A stretch of 64,000 bases of DNA from Marinobacter lipolyticus (GCF_018424605.1 NZ_QTKT01000006.1:1-64000), one strand, 5' to 3'; shown: positions 1 through 8,398, counted from the stretch's first letter. Numbers and translations: made by a program. Notes: generated by a model not told the origin, from the sequence alone.

Positions 1-62
1 TCCGTGACCTGCTTCACCGCCTCGATCTTGAATTCTTCGGAGTATCGCTTTGCGCTCATCAT
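1..62 (-). mobile_element. IS3-family transposase OrfA, 5' end only (cut by window edge)
   Basis: Read on the minus strand from an ATG-ATG pair at 57-62, the sequence gives MMSAKRYSEEFKIEAVKQVT. This is the typical start of the small helix-turn-helix OrfA protein of IS3-family insertion sequences. The rest of the gene lies beyond the left edge. The DNA just upstream (about 63-115), containing 'gcgttacactaaacgc', probably carries one terminal repeat of the element, but I cannot fix its boundary without the other end. The family call rests on about 20 residues only. Confidence 0.6.
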
Positions 63-93
63 CAACACCTGTAGATTTGCGTTTAGTGTAACG

Positions 94-243
94 CTACCAG
101 GCGTCTACTGTATCGGGGGCTTGCCAGTCATCCAGAACAGCAATGAGATCGACATCGAGCATGTGGTCCCGCTGAATGGTTGCCACCGTCAGGCCAGTGC
201 GGTTATGTGGCAAATCGTACTTGTTTGACTGCGTTGGTTCTTG
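94..243 (-). other. short coding-like fragment next to the IS end
   Basis: The minus strand has an open stretch of about 48 codons ending at a TAG at 94-96, with residues such as LTVATIQRDHMLDVDLIAVL. It has protein-like composition but no start codon or ribosome binding site, and a stop precedes it. It may be the end of a gene cut by the insertion sequence. I do not recognise it, and it may be chance. Confidence 0.25.
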
Positions 244-304
244 CTAAGGGTAGAGTTGTCAGAGTTTTTCAGGCGCGATAACCCACTCGTTAACTTCCGT
301 GAAT

Positions 305-1633
305 TCAAAATTCAATCGTGACCTTTAATCCACCCCGTGGGCGATTTGAAAAGACGATCTTCCCACCATACCGGCTAACAATGTCTTGAACGATTGCAAG
401 GCCGAGCCCGTGGCCCGGAGTCTGCTCGTCCAGCCTTAATCCTCGTTGACCAAGCTTGCTCAATTCAGCTTCCTCAACGCCGGGACCATCGTCTGTCACG
501 ACAATTCGTTTTGAGGGGCCGCGTTGTTCCAATATTAGCTCCACCTCTCTATGTGACCACTTCCCCGCATTGTCCAGCACGATCCCCAGTATTTCAGATA
601 GGTCGTATTCTTCAATTGGCCAACGGCTATTCTCTGGGAGAGAACTTGATAACTCAAATGATTTTGCCGGGTATAGTCTTCCCATCATCCACAGAAGGTC
701 CCGTGCTTTTTCTACTGGATAGCAGCTTTTTCCTACCTGCGGCCCAGCAAACCGGCTGCGGCGCATTTCAGCTTCAAGTTGTTTGTCAATATCTCCGAGA
801 CGCGCAGCTATTTGCTGCCTTAACTCGCTATCTAGCGGCGTAGAAGTGTCGCTGAGAATTTGTTGGACAGACGCAATCGGAGTTTTAACGCTGTGGGATA
901 GGTTTGCCAGCGCATTCCTCGAGCGCTCCAATCGTTGATCAAGTGAGTCAAGCAGCTGGTTCAACTGTTCGACGAGAGGGTGGAACTCCTCGGGGACAGT
1001 CATATTTATACGTGAGACTCTCCCATCCTGAAGTCTTTTCAGCGACGCCTTGAGTCGTGTGACAGAATGCATGGATAGATTGATTCCGAACCAGATTGCA
1101 CAAACTAGTAACGAGATAAGTAAAAGAGATGCGATTGCTGTCCATGCATGTAGCTCTGCCTGGCTATTCTTCAATGCGCCGAGATCTTCTGCAACGATAA
1201 CCACAAACGATTTTTCGTTTGCGACGAAGGAACTTCGATACGCCAAAATGTCGGCTGGACCCTCTGTTATTTCAGAATTCTCGACCCGAATAGTGCCTTC
1301 TTTTTCCGATTTGATTAGCGGCGCCAGGAGCGGCTTCCACGATTCCGGCGAAATGATGGTCCTGGAATCGGAGTGTTGCACAAAAGCATGGTGGAAGACG
1401 CGCTGAAAGTAATCGCCCGTCTTGAGTTCGTCGAAGGCTCCGTCACTGTCCCGGATCTGGTGCTCTAAAAACGAAACCTCCTCTCTTAGCCTGTCCGTGA
1501 TAAATTCACGGGACATTCTCTCGAGTAAAACACCATGTGTGAACCAGGCAATTCCCATCAAGGCAACACCTGCGGGCAGCAGCAGTGCAAGCAGGGCGCC
1601 TTTTACAGAAGCAGGTTTCTTAAACTTGATCAT
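305..1633 (-). CDS. sensor histidine kinase of the copper-type two-component system
   Basis: Inner-membrane sensor kinase of 442 residues, partner of the regulator directly upstream. Visible are an N-terminal membrane segment (about 11-33), a periplasmic sensor region (about 35-160), a second membrane segment (about 163-185), a HAMP-like linker, the phospho-accepting His in NLSHSVKTP (H247), an N-box-like DNAGKW and ATP-lid motifs DDGPG and GHGLGL. The start was chosen at 1633 because this ATG overlaps the regulator stop by 14 bases, the usual operon arrangement; a longer reading frame upstream would run through the regulator gene. The fold resembles QseC/PhoQ-type kinases. The signal it senses is not visible; copper or another metal is inferred from the divergent cupredoxin-CopAB operon. 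Confidence 0.88.
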   Translation of the reverse strand: MIKFKKPASVKGALLALLLPAGVALMGIAWFTHGVLLERMSREFITDRLREEVSFLEHQIRDSDGAFDELKTGDYFQRVFHHAFVQHSDSRTIISPESWKPLLAPLIKSEKEGTIRVENSEITEGPADILAYRSSFVANEKSFVVIVAEDLGALKNSQAELHAWTAIASLLLISLLVCAIWFGINLSMHSVTRLKASLKRLQDGRVSRINMTVPEEFHPLVEQLNQLLDSLDQRLERSRNALANLSHSVKTPIASVQQILSDTSTPLDSELRQQIAARLGDIDKQLEAEMRRSRFAGPQVGKSCYPVEKARDLLWMMGRLYPAKSFELSSSLPENSRWPIEEYDLSEILGIVLDNAGKWSHREVELILEQRGPSKRIVVTDDGPGVEEAELSKLGQRGLRLDEQTPGHGLGLAIVQDIVSRYGGKIVFSNRPRGGLKVTIEF

Positions 1634-2285
1634 TGAACATATAGCCTTGTCCGCGTCGGGTTGATATTGTGGAATTTCCCACCAGTTTTCGCAGCCTCCG
1701 AATATATGCCTCGATAACGTTCGCGCTCGGGCTATCTTCGAGGCTGTAAAGCTGCTCCAGCAATTGGTCTTTTGAAAAGACATGGCCCGGCTTACTCATC
1801 AGACAGCGCAGGAGACGAAACTCTGTGCCGGTAAGTGGATGTTCAGTTCCATCGTCCACCGATAAATATTGACGATTCTCATCCAGAACAAAGCGACCTG
1901 CCTTAACCAATGAATGTGTTCTCCCTTCACTTCTGCGAACAATAGCATTCAGCCTCGCTATTAGCTCTTCGGTCTGAAAGGGTTTCGCAAGGTAGTCGTC
2001 TGCCCCGGCCTTCAATCCAGCCACTTTATCATGCCAGTCATCTCGTGCTGTCAGGATTAGTACGGGAAAGGCAATGTTCTTTGCGCGCCACTTTTTTAAA
2101 ACATCTAAACCGTTGCCGTCGGGCAGCCCCAGATCCAAGATGCTGACCCGATAATCTTCCTGTTCACCCAGAGTTATTGCTTCTTTTGCCGTATACGCAG
2201 GGTCCACGCTGAACCCCGATTTTTCAAGTTGATGCAAAAGGCTACGTGAGAGTAATTGATCGTCTTCAACCAGTAGTAAACGCAT
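1620..2285 (-). CDS. OmpR/PhoP-family response regulator
   Basis: DNA-binding response regulator of 221 residues. The receiver domain (1-120) has the acidic pocket E7-D8-D9, phospho-acceptor D51 in SILDLGLPDGNG, T79 and K101 (LAKPF). The C-terminal winged helix (about 125-221) has the recognition-helix region NVIEAYIRRLRK and the terminal RRGQGYMF wing. The stop overlaps the kinase start, so the two form one operon. Upstream on the minus strand lies a TTTAG-N6-TTCAG repeat (2343-2358), suggesting autoregulation, and the opposite-facing cupredoxin operon carries the same repeat. Regulators of this class bind direct repeats with an 11-bp period, which fits. It is similar in layout to the regulator at 22458-23129; which of the two binds each site is unknown. 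Confidence 0.9.
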   Translation of the reverse strand: MRLLLVEDDQLLSRSLLHQLEKSGFSVDPAYTAKEAITLGEQEDYRVSILDLGLPDGNGLDVLKKWRAKNIAFPVLILTARDDWHDKVAGLKAGADDYLAKPFQTEELIARLNAIVRRSEGRTHSLVKAGRFVLDENRQYLSVDDGTEHPLTGTEFRLLRCLMSKPGHVFSKDQLLEQLYSLEDSPSANVIEAYIRRLRKLVGNSTISTRRGQGYMFNDQV

Positions 2286-2341
2286 TTTTTTTCCTTTTTG
2301 CTGAGCGGCGACTGTGAATTCAACGTAATGTCTTTAGTAGT

Positions 2342-2358
2342 CCTGAATTCAGCCTAAA
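2342..2358 (-). promoter_or_regulatory. TTCAG direct-repeat box upstream of the regulator-kinase operon
   Basis: On the minus strand this reads TTTAGGCTGAATTCAG: two pentamers 11 bp apart, the first with one mismatch to TTCAG. It lies about 57 bp upstream of the regulator start, in the correct orientation. It belongs to the family of boxes described in the findings. Binding is inferred. Confidence 0.5.
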
Positions 2359-2374
2359 TAAATTTTTTTGAATT

Positions 2375-2391
2375 TTCAGTAAGAATTCAGG
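2375..2391 (+). promoter_or_regulatory. TTCAG-N6-TTCAG box upstream of cupredoxin-copAB
   Basis: The sequence TTCAGTAAGAATTCAGG holds two perfect TTCAG pentamers 11 bp apart, about 95 bp before the cupredoxin start. The spacing equals one DNA turn, as for PhoB/OmpR-class binding sites. Ten bases after the second pentamer lies GATCTT, a weak -10-like element at the position used in the other copies. Confidence 0.65.
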
Positions 2392-2486
2392 TTGGTAAGC
2401 GATCTTATGTAACGATTCTGGACATTGATCAAGTGTCCTGAAAATACAATTAATTGTTGCTGAACGATTTCACAGGAGAAGATGGT

Positions 2487-3014
2487 ATGAATGTATCAAA
2501 GTTGTTGGTAGCGGGTGTGGCCTTTTCAATGTCAGCGGGTGCTTTTGCAGCAGGAGCCCACGGTGGTGGGCACGGAGCCAGCAGCGGAGAACCTGCTAAA
2601 GCGTCCGAAGCTGCCCGCACGATCACGGTTGAAATGTACGACAACTACTATGAGCCGGAAGCGATCGAAGTGAAACCCGGTGAAACGGTGCGTTTTGTGG
2701 TAGAGAACAAGGGCAACCTCGTGCATGAATTCAACATCGGCACCCCGGATATGCACGAAGCCCATCAGAAGGAAATGATGATGATGGTTGAGCATGGCGT
2801 GATTCAGGGCGGCAAGCTGAACCACGACATGATGAACATGGATATGGGCAATGGTCATTCCATGAAACACGACGATCCCAACAGCGTCTTACTGGAACCC
2901 GGGCAGAGCAAGGAAGTTGTCTGGAAGTTCTCTGATAAAGGCAATATCGAATTTGCCTGTAACGTGCCGGGCCATTACCAGTCAGGAATGTACGGTGACG
3001 TAAATTTCGAATAA
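2487..3014 (+). CDS. periplasmic cupredoxin-like copper-binding protein
   Basis: Exported type-1 copper protein of 175 residues. A Sec signal peptide (1-22, ending GAFAAG) is followed by a His/Gly segment and a plastocyanin-like fold. The copper ligands are visible: H80 in LVHEFN, then C158, H163 and M168 in FACNVPGHYQSGM. Between them is an insert rich in Met and His (about 88-128), a likely extra Cu(I)/Cu(II) site. The start was chosen at 2487 because AGGAG at 2474-2478 sits 8 bases upstream. It is first in an operon with copA and copB, and resembles the CopI/cupredoxin proteins that sit with CopA in copper-tolerant proteobacteria. Its likely role is periplasmic copper binding or delivery to the oxidase. 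Confidence 0.88.
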   Translation: MNVSKLLVAGVAFSMSAGAFAAGAHGGGHGASSGEPAKASEAARTITVEMYDNYYEPEAIEVKPGETVRFVVENKGNLVHEFNIGTPDMHEAHQKEMMMMVEHGVIQGGKLNHDMMNMDMGNGHSMKHDDPNSVLLEPGQSKEVVWKFSDKGNIEFACNVPGHYQSGMYGDVNFE

Positions 3015-3101
3015 TACAGTGTGCTGAGCGCCGCACGATTGCAAGGGCTGGTGAAGGCTTTCCAGCCTAGCTCCAATGAAGTGCAGTTGGGAATAAAACA
3101 G

Positions 3102-4883
3102 ATGAAGATACGCCTTTTGACAGGGCTTTTGACCCTGCTGATGCCGGCCATGGTCATGGCCGGTGAATACGGCCTGACGGTTGACCGGGTTAAAATTGAT
3201 ACCGGCGATTTCGTGAAAGAAGGTATCGGCTACAATGGTGCATCTCCGGGACCGGTGATGCGCTTCAAGGAAGGTGAAAACGTCAAAATCAACGTGACCA
3301 ACAACCTGGACGAGATGACCTCGATCCACTGGCACGGACTGATCCTTCCCTTCGACCAGGATGGTGTGCCAGGTATCAGTTTTCCAGGTATCAAGCCGGG
3401 TGAAACATTCACCTATGAATTTCCTATCCAGCAGGCAGGCACCTACTGGTTCCACAGCCACTCTGGTTTTCAGGAGCCGGACGGCGCCTATGGTGCCATT
3501 GTCATCGAGCCCGAGGGCCGTGAGCCATTCCGCTACGATCGTGAATACGTGGTGCAGTTGACTGACAAGCACCCCCATTCCGGTGACCGCATCATGCGCA
3601 ACCTGAAAATGATGCCGGATTACTACAATCGCGAGCAGCAAACCGTTGGCGAGTTTTTCTCGGACGTGTCAAAAAATGGCCTGATGAACACCGTCAGTGA
3701 CCGTATGGCCTGGGGTGGCATGCGGATGATGAAAGCGGACGTTGAGGATATCCATGGCTTTACGGGCTTGATCAACGGCAAAGGACCAAGCCAAAACTGG
3801 ACAGGGATCTTCGAGCCGGGCGAACGCATTCGGCTGCGTTTTATCAACTCTTCGGCGATGACTTACTTTGATATCCGGATCCCCGGTCTGGACATGACGG
3901 TTGTGCAGGCAGATGGCAACAACGTTCAGCCGGTTAGTGTGGACGAGTTCCGGATCGGTGTGGCGGAAACCTACGATGTGATCGTCCGTCCGAAAGATGA
4001 GCAGGCCTACACCATTTTTGCTGAATCCATGGGGCGGTCCGGCTATGCCAGGGCAACGTTGGCCCCCGAAGAGGGTATGGAAGCGGCCGTGCCGCAACTG
4101 CGTGAAGCTGCCCGACTGACCATGGCGGATATGGGCGGTATGCCCGGTATGGACCATGGCAGCATGGCAGGCATGGATCATGGAAACATGGATATGGGCA
4201 GCTCAGAAGGTGTGTCCGGAATGGACCACTCAAACATGGGCAGCATGGACCATTCGAATATGAAAGGAATGGATCACTCCAACATGAAAGGAATGGATCA
4301 CTCTGACATGTCCGGCATGGACCATGGTTCCATGGCGATGGGAAAAGGCGGTCCCAGCGATCCCTTCTATGCCAAGGGCAGTGGCCTTGTGCCGACGGCG
4401 GCCAATGGTGGCAAGTTCCTGTCCTATGCTGATCTGAAGGCTCAGGACCCGTTGTACGAAGACCGCGAACCGACTCGGGAGATCGAGCTTCGTTTGACCG
4501 GCAATATGGAGCGCTACACGTGGAGTATCAACGGTGTTAAATACGAAGACGCGGATCCCATTCGTCTCAAATATGGTGAACGGGTCCGTTTCAAGTTTGT
4601 GAACGAAACCATGATGACTCATCCCATGCACCTGCACGGTATGTGGTCCATCCTTGATGTTGGCGCAGGTCAGTGGAACCCGATCAAACACACCGTTAGC
4701 GTGAACCCGGGCACTACGGTGTACATGGAAACCGAGGTTGACGAGCCAGGCCAATGGGCGTTCCATTGCCATCTTTCTTACCATGCGGCTGCCGGGATGT
4801 TCCGCAAGGTGATTGTTGAGGGTGGCCCTGAGTCCACGCAGGCCAAGACAGGCGTTGTTGCTGAAGATGGAGGTGAGGCATGA
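3102..4883 (+). CDS. copA: multicopper oxidase, CopA family (Sec-type signal)
   Basis: Periplasmic multicopper oxidase (593 residues) that oxidises Cu(I) to the less toxic Cu(II). Three cupredoxin domains are implied by the copper motifs: HWHG (76-79), HSH (118-120), HPMHLHG (507-513) and HCHLSYHAAAGM (from H555), the last with the Cys-His pathway to the type-1 site. Residues of about 345-410 form a run of MDHxxM repeats typical of CopA, which bind extra copper. The signal peptide (1-20, MKIRLLTGLL...VMA) lacks the twin-arginine motif usual for this family, unlike the second copy at 20385-22250. The start at 3102 is preceded by a weak purine stretch. The stop overlaps copB by 4 bases (ATGA). 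Confidence 0.93.
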   Translation: MKIRLLTGLLTLLMPAMVMAGEYGLTVDRVKIDTGDFVKEGIGYNGASPGPVMRFKEGENVKINVTNNLDEMTSIHWHGLILPFDQDGVPGISFPGIKPGETFTYEFPIQQAGTYWFHSHSGFQEPDGAYGAIVIEPEGREPFRYDREYVVQLTDKHPHSGDRIMRNLKMMPDYYNREQQTVGEFFSDVSKNGLMNTVSDRMAWGGMRMMKADVEDIHGFTGLINGKGPSQNWTGIFEPGERIRLRFINSSAMTYFDIRIPGLDMTVVQADGNNVQPVSVDEFRIGVAETYDVIVRPKDEQAYTIFAESMGRSGYARATLAPEEGMEAAVPQLREAARLTMADMGGMPGMDHGSMAGMDHGNMDMGSSEGVSGMDHSNMGSMDHSNMKGMDHSNMKGMDHSDMSGMDHGSMAMGKGGPSDPFYAKGSGLVPTAANGGKFLSYADLKAQDPLYEDREPTREIELRLTGNMERYTWSINGVKYEDADPIRLKYGERVRFKFVNETMMTHPMHLHGMWSILDVGAGQWNPIKHTVSVNPGTTVYMETEVDEPGQWAFHCHLSYHAAAGMFRKVIVEGGPESTQAKTGVVAEDGGEA

Positions 4884-5629
4884 GCTGTATTCGATCACTT
4901 GCCGCAGTCAGTTTCCTTGCCTCTATTGGTTTCTCAACGACGGTGATAGCTCAGGAAATGATTTCCGATACCACCGCTCGTAAACAACCGCTCACAGCCT
5001 GGGGTGTTCAATTTGAGGAGTTTGAGTACCGATACAGCGATGATGATGAGGAACTGGGCGTCTGGAATGCGGATGCCTTCTATGGCACCGACGAGTTCAA
5101 AGTCCGGCTGCTCACAACCGGGGAATACGAGATAGAGGCACAGGCCTACGAAACACTGGAAAACCAGTTGGTCGGCCAGATCCCCATCTCCAAGTTCTTC
5201 GACGCCAAAGCGGGTGTTCGCTTCGACACCCCTGAAGGGCCGGATCGCACTTATGCCGTGCTGGGTGTCGCTGGGCTTGCCCCACAATGGTTTGAAGTCG
5301 ATGCCAACCTGTATGTTAGCAAGGATGGTGATTCGTCTGCCGAGATCGACGCGGAATACGAGCTGCTGTTCACTAACTACTGGATCCTGTCTGCGACGCT
5401 GGATGCAACGGTAGCATTCAGCGAGGACGAGGAAATTGGCGTGGGTAAAGGCTTGGTTTCCACCGAAACTGGCCTCCGGTTAAGCTATGACTTGATCGAT
5501 CGTGCGTTCTCGCCTTACGTGGGCGTGGTGCATGAGCGCAAGTACGGCGATACCGCAGATCTCGCTAAAGCCGAAGGCGGCGGTACAGAAGACTGGTTTG
5601 CCGTCATCGGTGCCCGCATCGCGTTCTGA
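4880..5629 (+). CDS. copB: outer-membrane copper resistance protein CopB
   Basis: Outer-membrane beta-barrel protein of 249 residues of the CopB/PcoB family, which works with CopA in copper tolerance. It has a signal peptide (1-24, ending VIAQ) and then the family pattern: WGVQFEEFEYR near the N-terminus, alternating beta strands, LGVAGLAPQWFEVDANLYVS in the middle and an aromatic C-terminus (ARIAF) that suits BAM assembly. The His/Met-rich N-terminal extension of some CopB proteins is absent. It is translationally coupled to copA by ATGA overlap and followed by a good terminator, so cupredoxin-copA-copB is one transcript. Confidence 0.9.
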   Translation: MSCIRSLAAVSFLASIGFSTTVIAQEMISDTTARKQPLTAWGVQFEEFEYRYSDDDEELGVWNADAFYGTDEFKVRLLTTGEYEIEAQAYETLENQLVGQIPISKFFDAKAGVRFDTPEGPDRTYAVLGVAGLAPQWFEVDANLYVSKDGDSSAEIDAEYELLFTNYWILSATLDATVAFSEDEEIGVGKGLVSTETGLRLSYDLIDRAFSPYVGVVHERKYGDTADLAKAEGGGTEDWFAVIGARIAF

Positions 5630-5639
5630 TTGGGATAAC

Positions 5640-5668
5640 GAGCCAGGTTTTGTCCTGGCTCTCTTTTT
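5640..5668 (+). terminator. rho-independent terminator after copB
   Basis: An 8-bp perfect stem GAGCCAGG / CCTGGCTC with a 6-base loop is followed by TCTTTTT. It lies 11 bases after the copB stop and closes the cupredoxin-copAB transcript. Confidence 0.85.
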
Positions 5669-5704
5669 GATGTACATCAATTTCATCGAAAACCTTCACT
5701 GATT

Positions 5705-5721
5705 TTCAGTCGCAGTTCAGG
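5705..5721 (+). promoter_or_regulatory. TTCAG-N6-TTCAG box upstream of the 5771 gene
   Basis: TTCAGTCGCAGTTCAGG has two perfect pentamers 11 bp apart, 50 bp before the next gene. TGTCAT occurs ten bases after the second pentamer as a possible -10. It lies between the copB terminator and the next gene, so that gene and its permease neighbour probably form a separate unit of the same regulon. Confidence 0.6.
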
Positions 5722-5770
5722 TCCGCATGTTGTCATTGAGGGGAAATGATAAGGCGAAGAGGGGCCCGCC

Positions 5771-6127
5771 ATGACTAAAGCACATAAAGCATCGAACCAG
5801 GAACAGTTCCTGCTGCGACGGAAACTTGTCGTGGAAGGTTTTGAAGAGAGTGAATGGTCTGACTTTATTCACGAACTCAATCATCACCCCTGTGTTGATT
5901 TTGCCGAACGCAAGCCAAATAATCTGTTAGACGTTACCTTCGATGGGACTCATTGGTCTACCGACGAGTTATTGGAGGTGATTGGAGCACATGGTGGCCG
6001 GTTGAAGGCGGGGTGGTGGGCTCAAAGGAAGCTGGCGTGGTATCGATTTACAGATGACAACGTTCGTGCCAATGCCAAGCATGATCCGTTTTGCTGTTCA
6101 AAGATCCCGCCCATGAAACGAAAATAA
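5771..6127 (+). CDS. small cytosolic protein, possibly HMA-like ferredoxin fold
   Basis: Protein of 118 residues without signal peptide or membrane segment. Residues 15-80 suggest a beta-alpha-beta-beta-alpha-beta order (LLRRKLVVEGF, a helix, VDFAERKPNNLLDVTFDG, a helix ELLEVIGAHGG), the fold of heavy-metal-associated (HMA) domains. The usual CxxC is absent; instead a CysCys pair sits near the C-terminus (DPFCCSKIPP). It lies between a TTCAG box and an APC permease, 11 bases apart, so they are likely co-transcribed. A metal chaperone or metal-sensing role is possible but not shown. Confidence 0.7.
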   Translation: MTKAHKASNQEQFLLRRKLVVEGFEESEWSDFIHELNHHPCVDFAERKPNNLLDVTFDGTHWSTDELLEVIGAHGGRLKAGWWAQRKLAWYRFTDDNVRANAKHDPFCCSKIPPMKRK

Positions 6128-6138
6128 CCGGAGGTTAA

Positions 6139-7494
6139 ATGAGCAGGGAGCAAGATAGAACCACTCGCTATAAGGAAGGCAGTCTCACACTCGCGGGAAC
6201 CGTTATGCTCGGTACCGGCGTCATGATCGGCGCCGGTATCTTTGCACTTACCGGGCAGATGGCGCAGATGACCGGTGTTCTTTTTCCGCTGGCGTTTCTG
6301 GCTGCGGCGGTAATCGTCAGCTTCAGTGCCTATTCCTACATTAAAATTTCCGATGCCTACCCGTCAGCTGGTGGGATTGGCATGTACCTTCACAAGGCTT
6401 ATGGAAACCGGCTGCCGACGGCGTTTAACGCTCTGCTGATGTATTTCTCGATGGTGATCGCCCAGAGCTTTCTTGCGCGCACCTTTGGTTCCTACACCAT
6501 GCAGCTGTTCGGTGGCGATGAAAGCGGTCGCATGGTGCCCATTCTCGGCGTGTCCCTGATCCTGGCAGCGTTTCTGATCAACCTGCTCGGTAACCGAATG
6601 ATTCAGGGGGTGGCCTCCTTCATAGGCATCCTGAAGATCGGAGGCATACTTATTTTCGGGGTCGTGGGTGTATGGGTTGCCGACAGTCTGTTGGTCGACT
6701 TTTCAAGCACGGGCGAAGCCGGAGCAACGGGTAATTTCCTGGGTGCGACGGCACTTGGAATACTGGCCTTCAAGGGCTTTACTACGATCACTAACAGCGG
6801 CTCTGAAGTCATAGATCCCAAGCGGAATGTAGGGCGGGCCATCATTATTTCCATCGCGGCCTGCGTGGTGATTTATACTTTGGTTGGTTTTGCTGTGGCC
6901 AGTAACCTGTCGCTGGCTGAAATCATCGAAACGCAGGATTACTCGCTTGCTGCCGCCGCGCGCCCGGCTCTGGGAGAGTACGCGGTCTGGTTCACCGTTG
7001 CCATTGCCATGATGGCCACCGCCGGCGGTATTCTGGCCAGTATTTTTGCGGTCTCACGTATGCTTGCGATGTTAACCGAAATGAAACTGGTTCCCCATCG
7101 TCATTTCGGTATGCCGGGCAGTATCCAAAAGCACACGTTGGTGTACACCGTGGTCCTGGGGCTGGTTCTGACGGCTTTCTTTGATCTCTCCCGGATTGCA
7201 GCATTAGGTATCGTATTCTATTTGGTAATGGATATTGCCATTCACTGGGGAGTCCTTCGTTATTTGCGCCACGATGTGAAGGCAAAGGCGTGGGTGCCAG
7301 CGGTTGCCATCCTCCTGGATTTGCTCGTACTCGGAGGGTTTGTTTGGGTCAAACTGAACTCTGACCCGTTTGTGATTGGCGTTGCGGTTGGCACGATGGT
7401 TGTTATTGCGGCAGCAGAGCAGTTTTTTCTGAAAAGGTTCCAGGAAACCGGACATTCGGGACATGATGAATCTCATGCCCATGATCACCACTAA
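6139..7494 (+). CDS. APC-superfamily permease with His-rich C-terminus
   Basis: Inner-membrane transporter of 451 residues with about 12 hydrophobic helices. The first helix carries the APC signature GTGVMIGAGIFALTGQ, a broken helix that binds the substrate amino or carboxyl groups, and residues 30-110 continue in the amino acid-polyamine-organocation pattern. Substrate cannot be read. The last residues are GHSGHDESHAHDHH, a His cluster uncommon in this family that could bind metal ions in the cytosol. GGAGG is present before the ATG. It follows the small HMA-like protein by 11 bases and shares its promoter with the TTCAG box, which suggests a role in metal stress, for example uptake of a chelating or protective amino acid. 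Confidence 0.83.
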   Translation: MSREQDRTTRYKEGSLTLAGTVMLGTGVMIGAGIFALTGQMAQMTGVLFPLAFLAAAVIVSFSAYSYIKISDAYPSAGGIGMYLHKAYGNRLPTAFNALLMYFSMVIAQSFLARTFGSYTMQLFGGDESGRMVPILGVSLILAAFLINLLGNRMIQGVASFIGILKIGGILIFGVVGVWVADSLLVDFSSTGEAGATGNFLGATALGILAFKGFTTITNSGSEVIDPKRNVGRAIIISIAACVVIYTLVGFAVASNLSLAEIIETQDYSLAAAARPALGEYAVWFTVAIAMMATAGGILASIFAVSRMLAMLTEMKLVPHRHFGMPGSIQKHTLVYTVVLGLVLTAFFDLSRIAALGIVFYLVMDIAIHWGVLRYLRHDVKAKAWVPAVAILLDLLVLGGFVWVKLNSDPFVIGVAVGTMVVIAAAEQFFLKRFQETGHSGHDESHAHDHH

Positions 7495-7521
7495 TCAGTA
7501 GTCAACCGGGAGGACAGCACC

Positions 7522-7740
7522 GTGATGGAAGGTGATATGTTTGGCAACACAATGTGGGCAGGTCACTGGCTCTGGATGCTGGTGATTGGCATTGTGGTAG
7601 TGATACCGGCCTGGCGTATTTGCCAGCGCACGGGATATCCGGGGTGGATGGGGGTCTTGATACTTATCCCCATCGTCAATCTGGTTTTGCTCTACTTCAT
7701 CGCTTTTAGTGACTGGCCAGTTGAGCGGAGTGGAAAATAA
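7522..7740 (+). CDS. small inner-membrane protein, unknown function
   Basis: Protein of 71-72 residues with two predicted membrane helices (about 14-31 and 44-62) separated by ICQRTGYPGWMG, a short basic/glycine loop found in several small bacterial membrane proteins of unknown role. GGGAGGA at 7508-7514 precedes both a GTG at 7522 and an ATG at 7525; the ATG is equally possible. It lies 27 bases after the permease, so it may be the last gene of that operon. I do not recognise a named family. Confidence 0.6.
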   Translation: MMEGDMFGNTMWAGHWLWMLVIGIVVVIPAWRICQRTGYPGWMGVLILIPIVNLVLLYFIAFSDWPVERSGK

Positions 7741-7853
7741 GTGGACTGTTGTAATGCAATTGATACATTGAGCTTTCTTCACAATCCTACGATACGACTT
7801 AAGGCTGTTGTTCGTATGATCACAATAATTGAAAGAAACTGGGAGATAACCAG

Positions 7854-8270
7854 ATGAAAGCAATAAATTTTAAACTGTTCGTATTTTTGACTTTTTTGCA
7901 AGCGCCATTTTTGCACGCTGAAGAAGTTCTTTCTGGCGAAGATGTCGCAGATGTTGTCGTCGGAAACACGGTGCAAATGGAATTCCGAGATGCTCAGGAC
8001 AATTTTCGCACTCGAACTTTTCATGAGTACTATGATCCTGATGGTTCGATCTATGGAATGACCAAATATCGCGAACAGCAGGGAAACCTTACCCACTATA
8101 TCGGAAGATGGGAGGTCAAAGACGGTAAATTTTGCACATCTGTCTATGGTCGCGACTATTCCTGTAACAAGATAAAGCCTTTGTCTGGAAATGATTTCGA
8201 ATTGCTCAATGAGGGAGGCAAGATAAGGAACGTCAAGGTATATGAAGGGAAGCATCATGGACTGGAGTAA
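7854..8270 (+). CDS. hypothetical periplasmic protein
   Basis: Protein of 138 residues with a clear Sec signal peptide (1-22, LFVFLTFLQAPFLHAEE). The mature part has two Cys (CTSVYGRDYSC), which may form a disulfide, and a lipocalin-like alternation such as YYDPDGSIYGMTKYRE and GRWEVKDGKFC. Such 'lyase-like/DUF995-type' short exported proteins are common, but I cannot assign a family. Base composition is more AT-rich than in the genes around it, which suggests a separate origin. GGGAGA lies before the ATG. It stands alone between the permease group and the complex I-like operon. Confidence 0.6.
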   Translation: MKAINFKLFVFLTFLQAPFLHAEEVLSGEDVADVVVGNTVQMEFRDAQDNFRTRTFHEYYDPDGSIYGMTKYREQQGNLTHYIGRWEVKDGKFCTSVYGRDYSCNKIKPLSGNDFELLNEGGKIRNVKVYEGKHHGLE

Positions 8271-8382
8271 GGATATCTGCGGGTGAGTTTTTAGCCTCTG
8301 TTTTCTCGGGAAGTACGGTTCGCCCATGCGGAACCAAGAAGCGAGTTAAGGGCATATTGATCTTGTCTCTGGAGAACGCTAT

Positions 8383-8398
8383 CGGAGTGCAGACTCCG
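8383..8398. promoter_or_regulatory. inverted repeat just upstream of the complex I-like operon
   Basis: CGGAGT-GCAG-ACTCCG is a perfect 6-bp inverted repeat with a 4-base centre, ending 23 bases before the first gene. A TTGATC at about 8358 with a 17-base gap to TATCGG could be a weak promoter overlapping it. It could be an operator or an mRNA hairpin near the ribosome binding site. No TTCAG box is present here, so this operon appears to be controlled differently from the copper genes. Confidence 0.35.
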
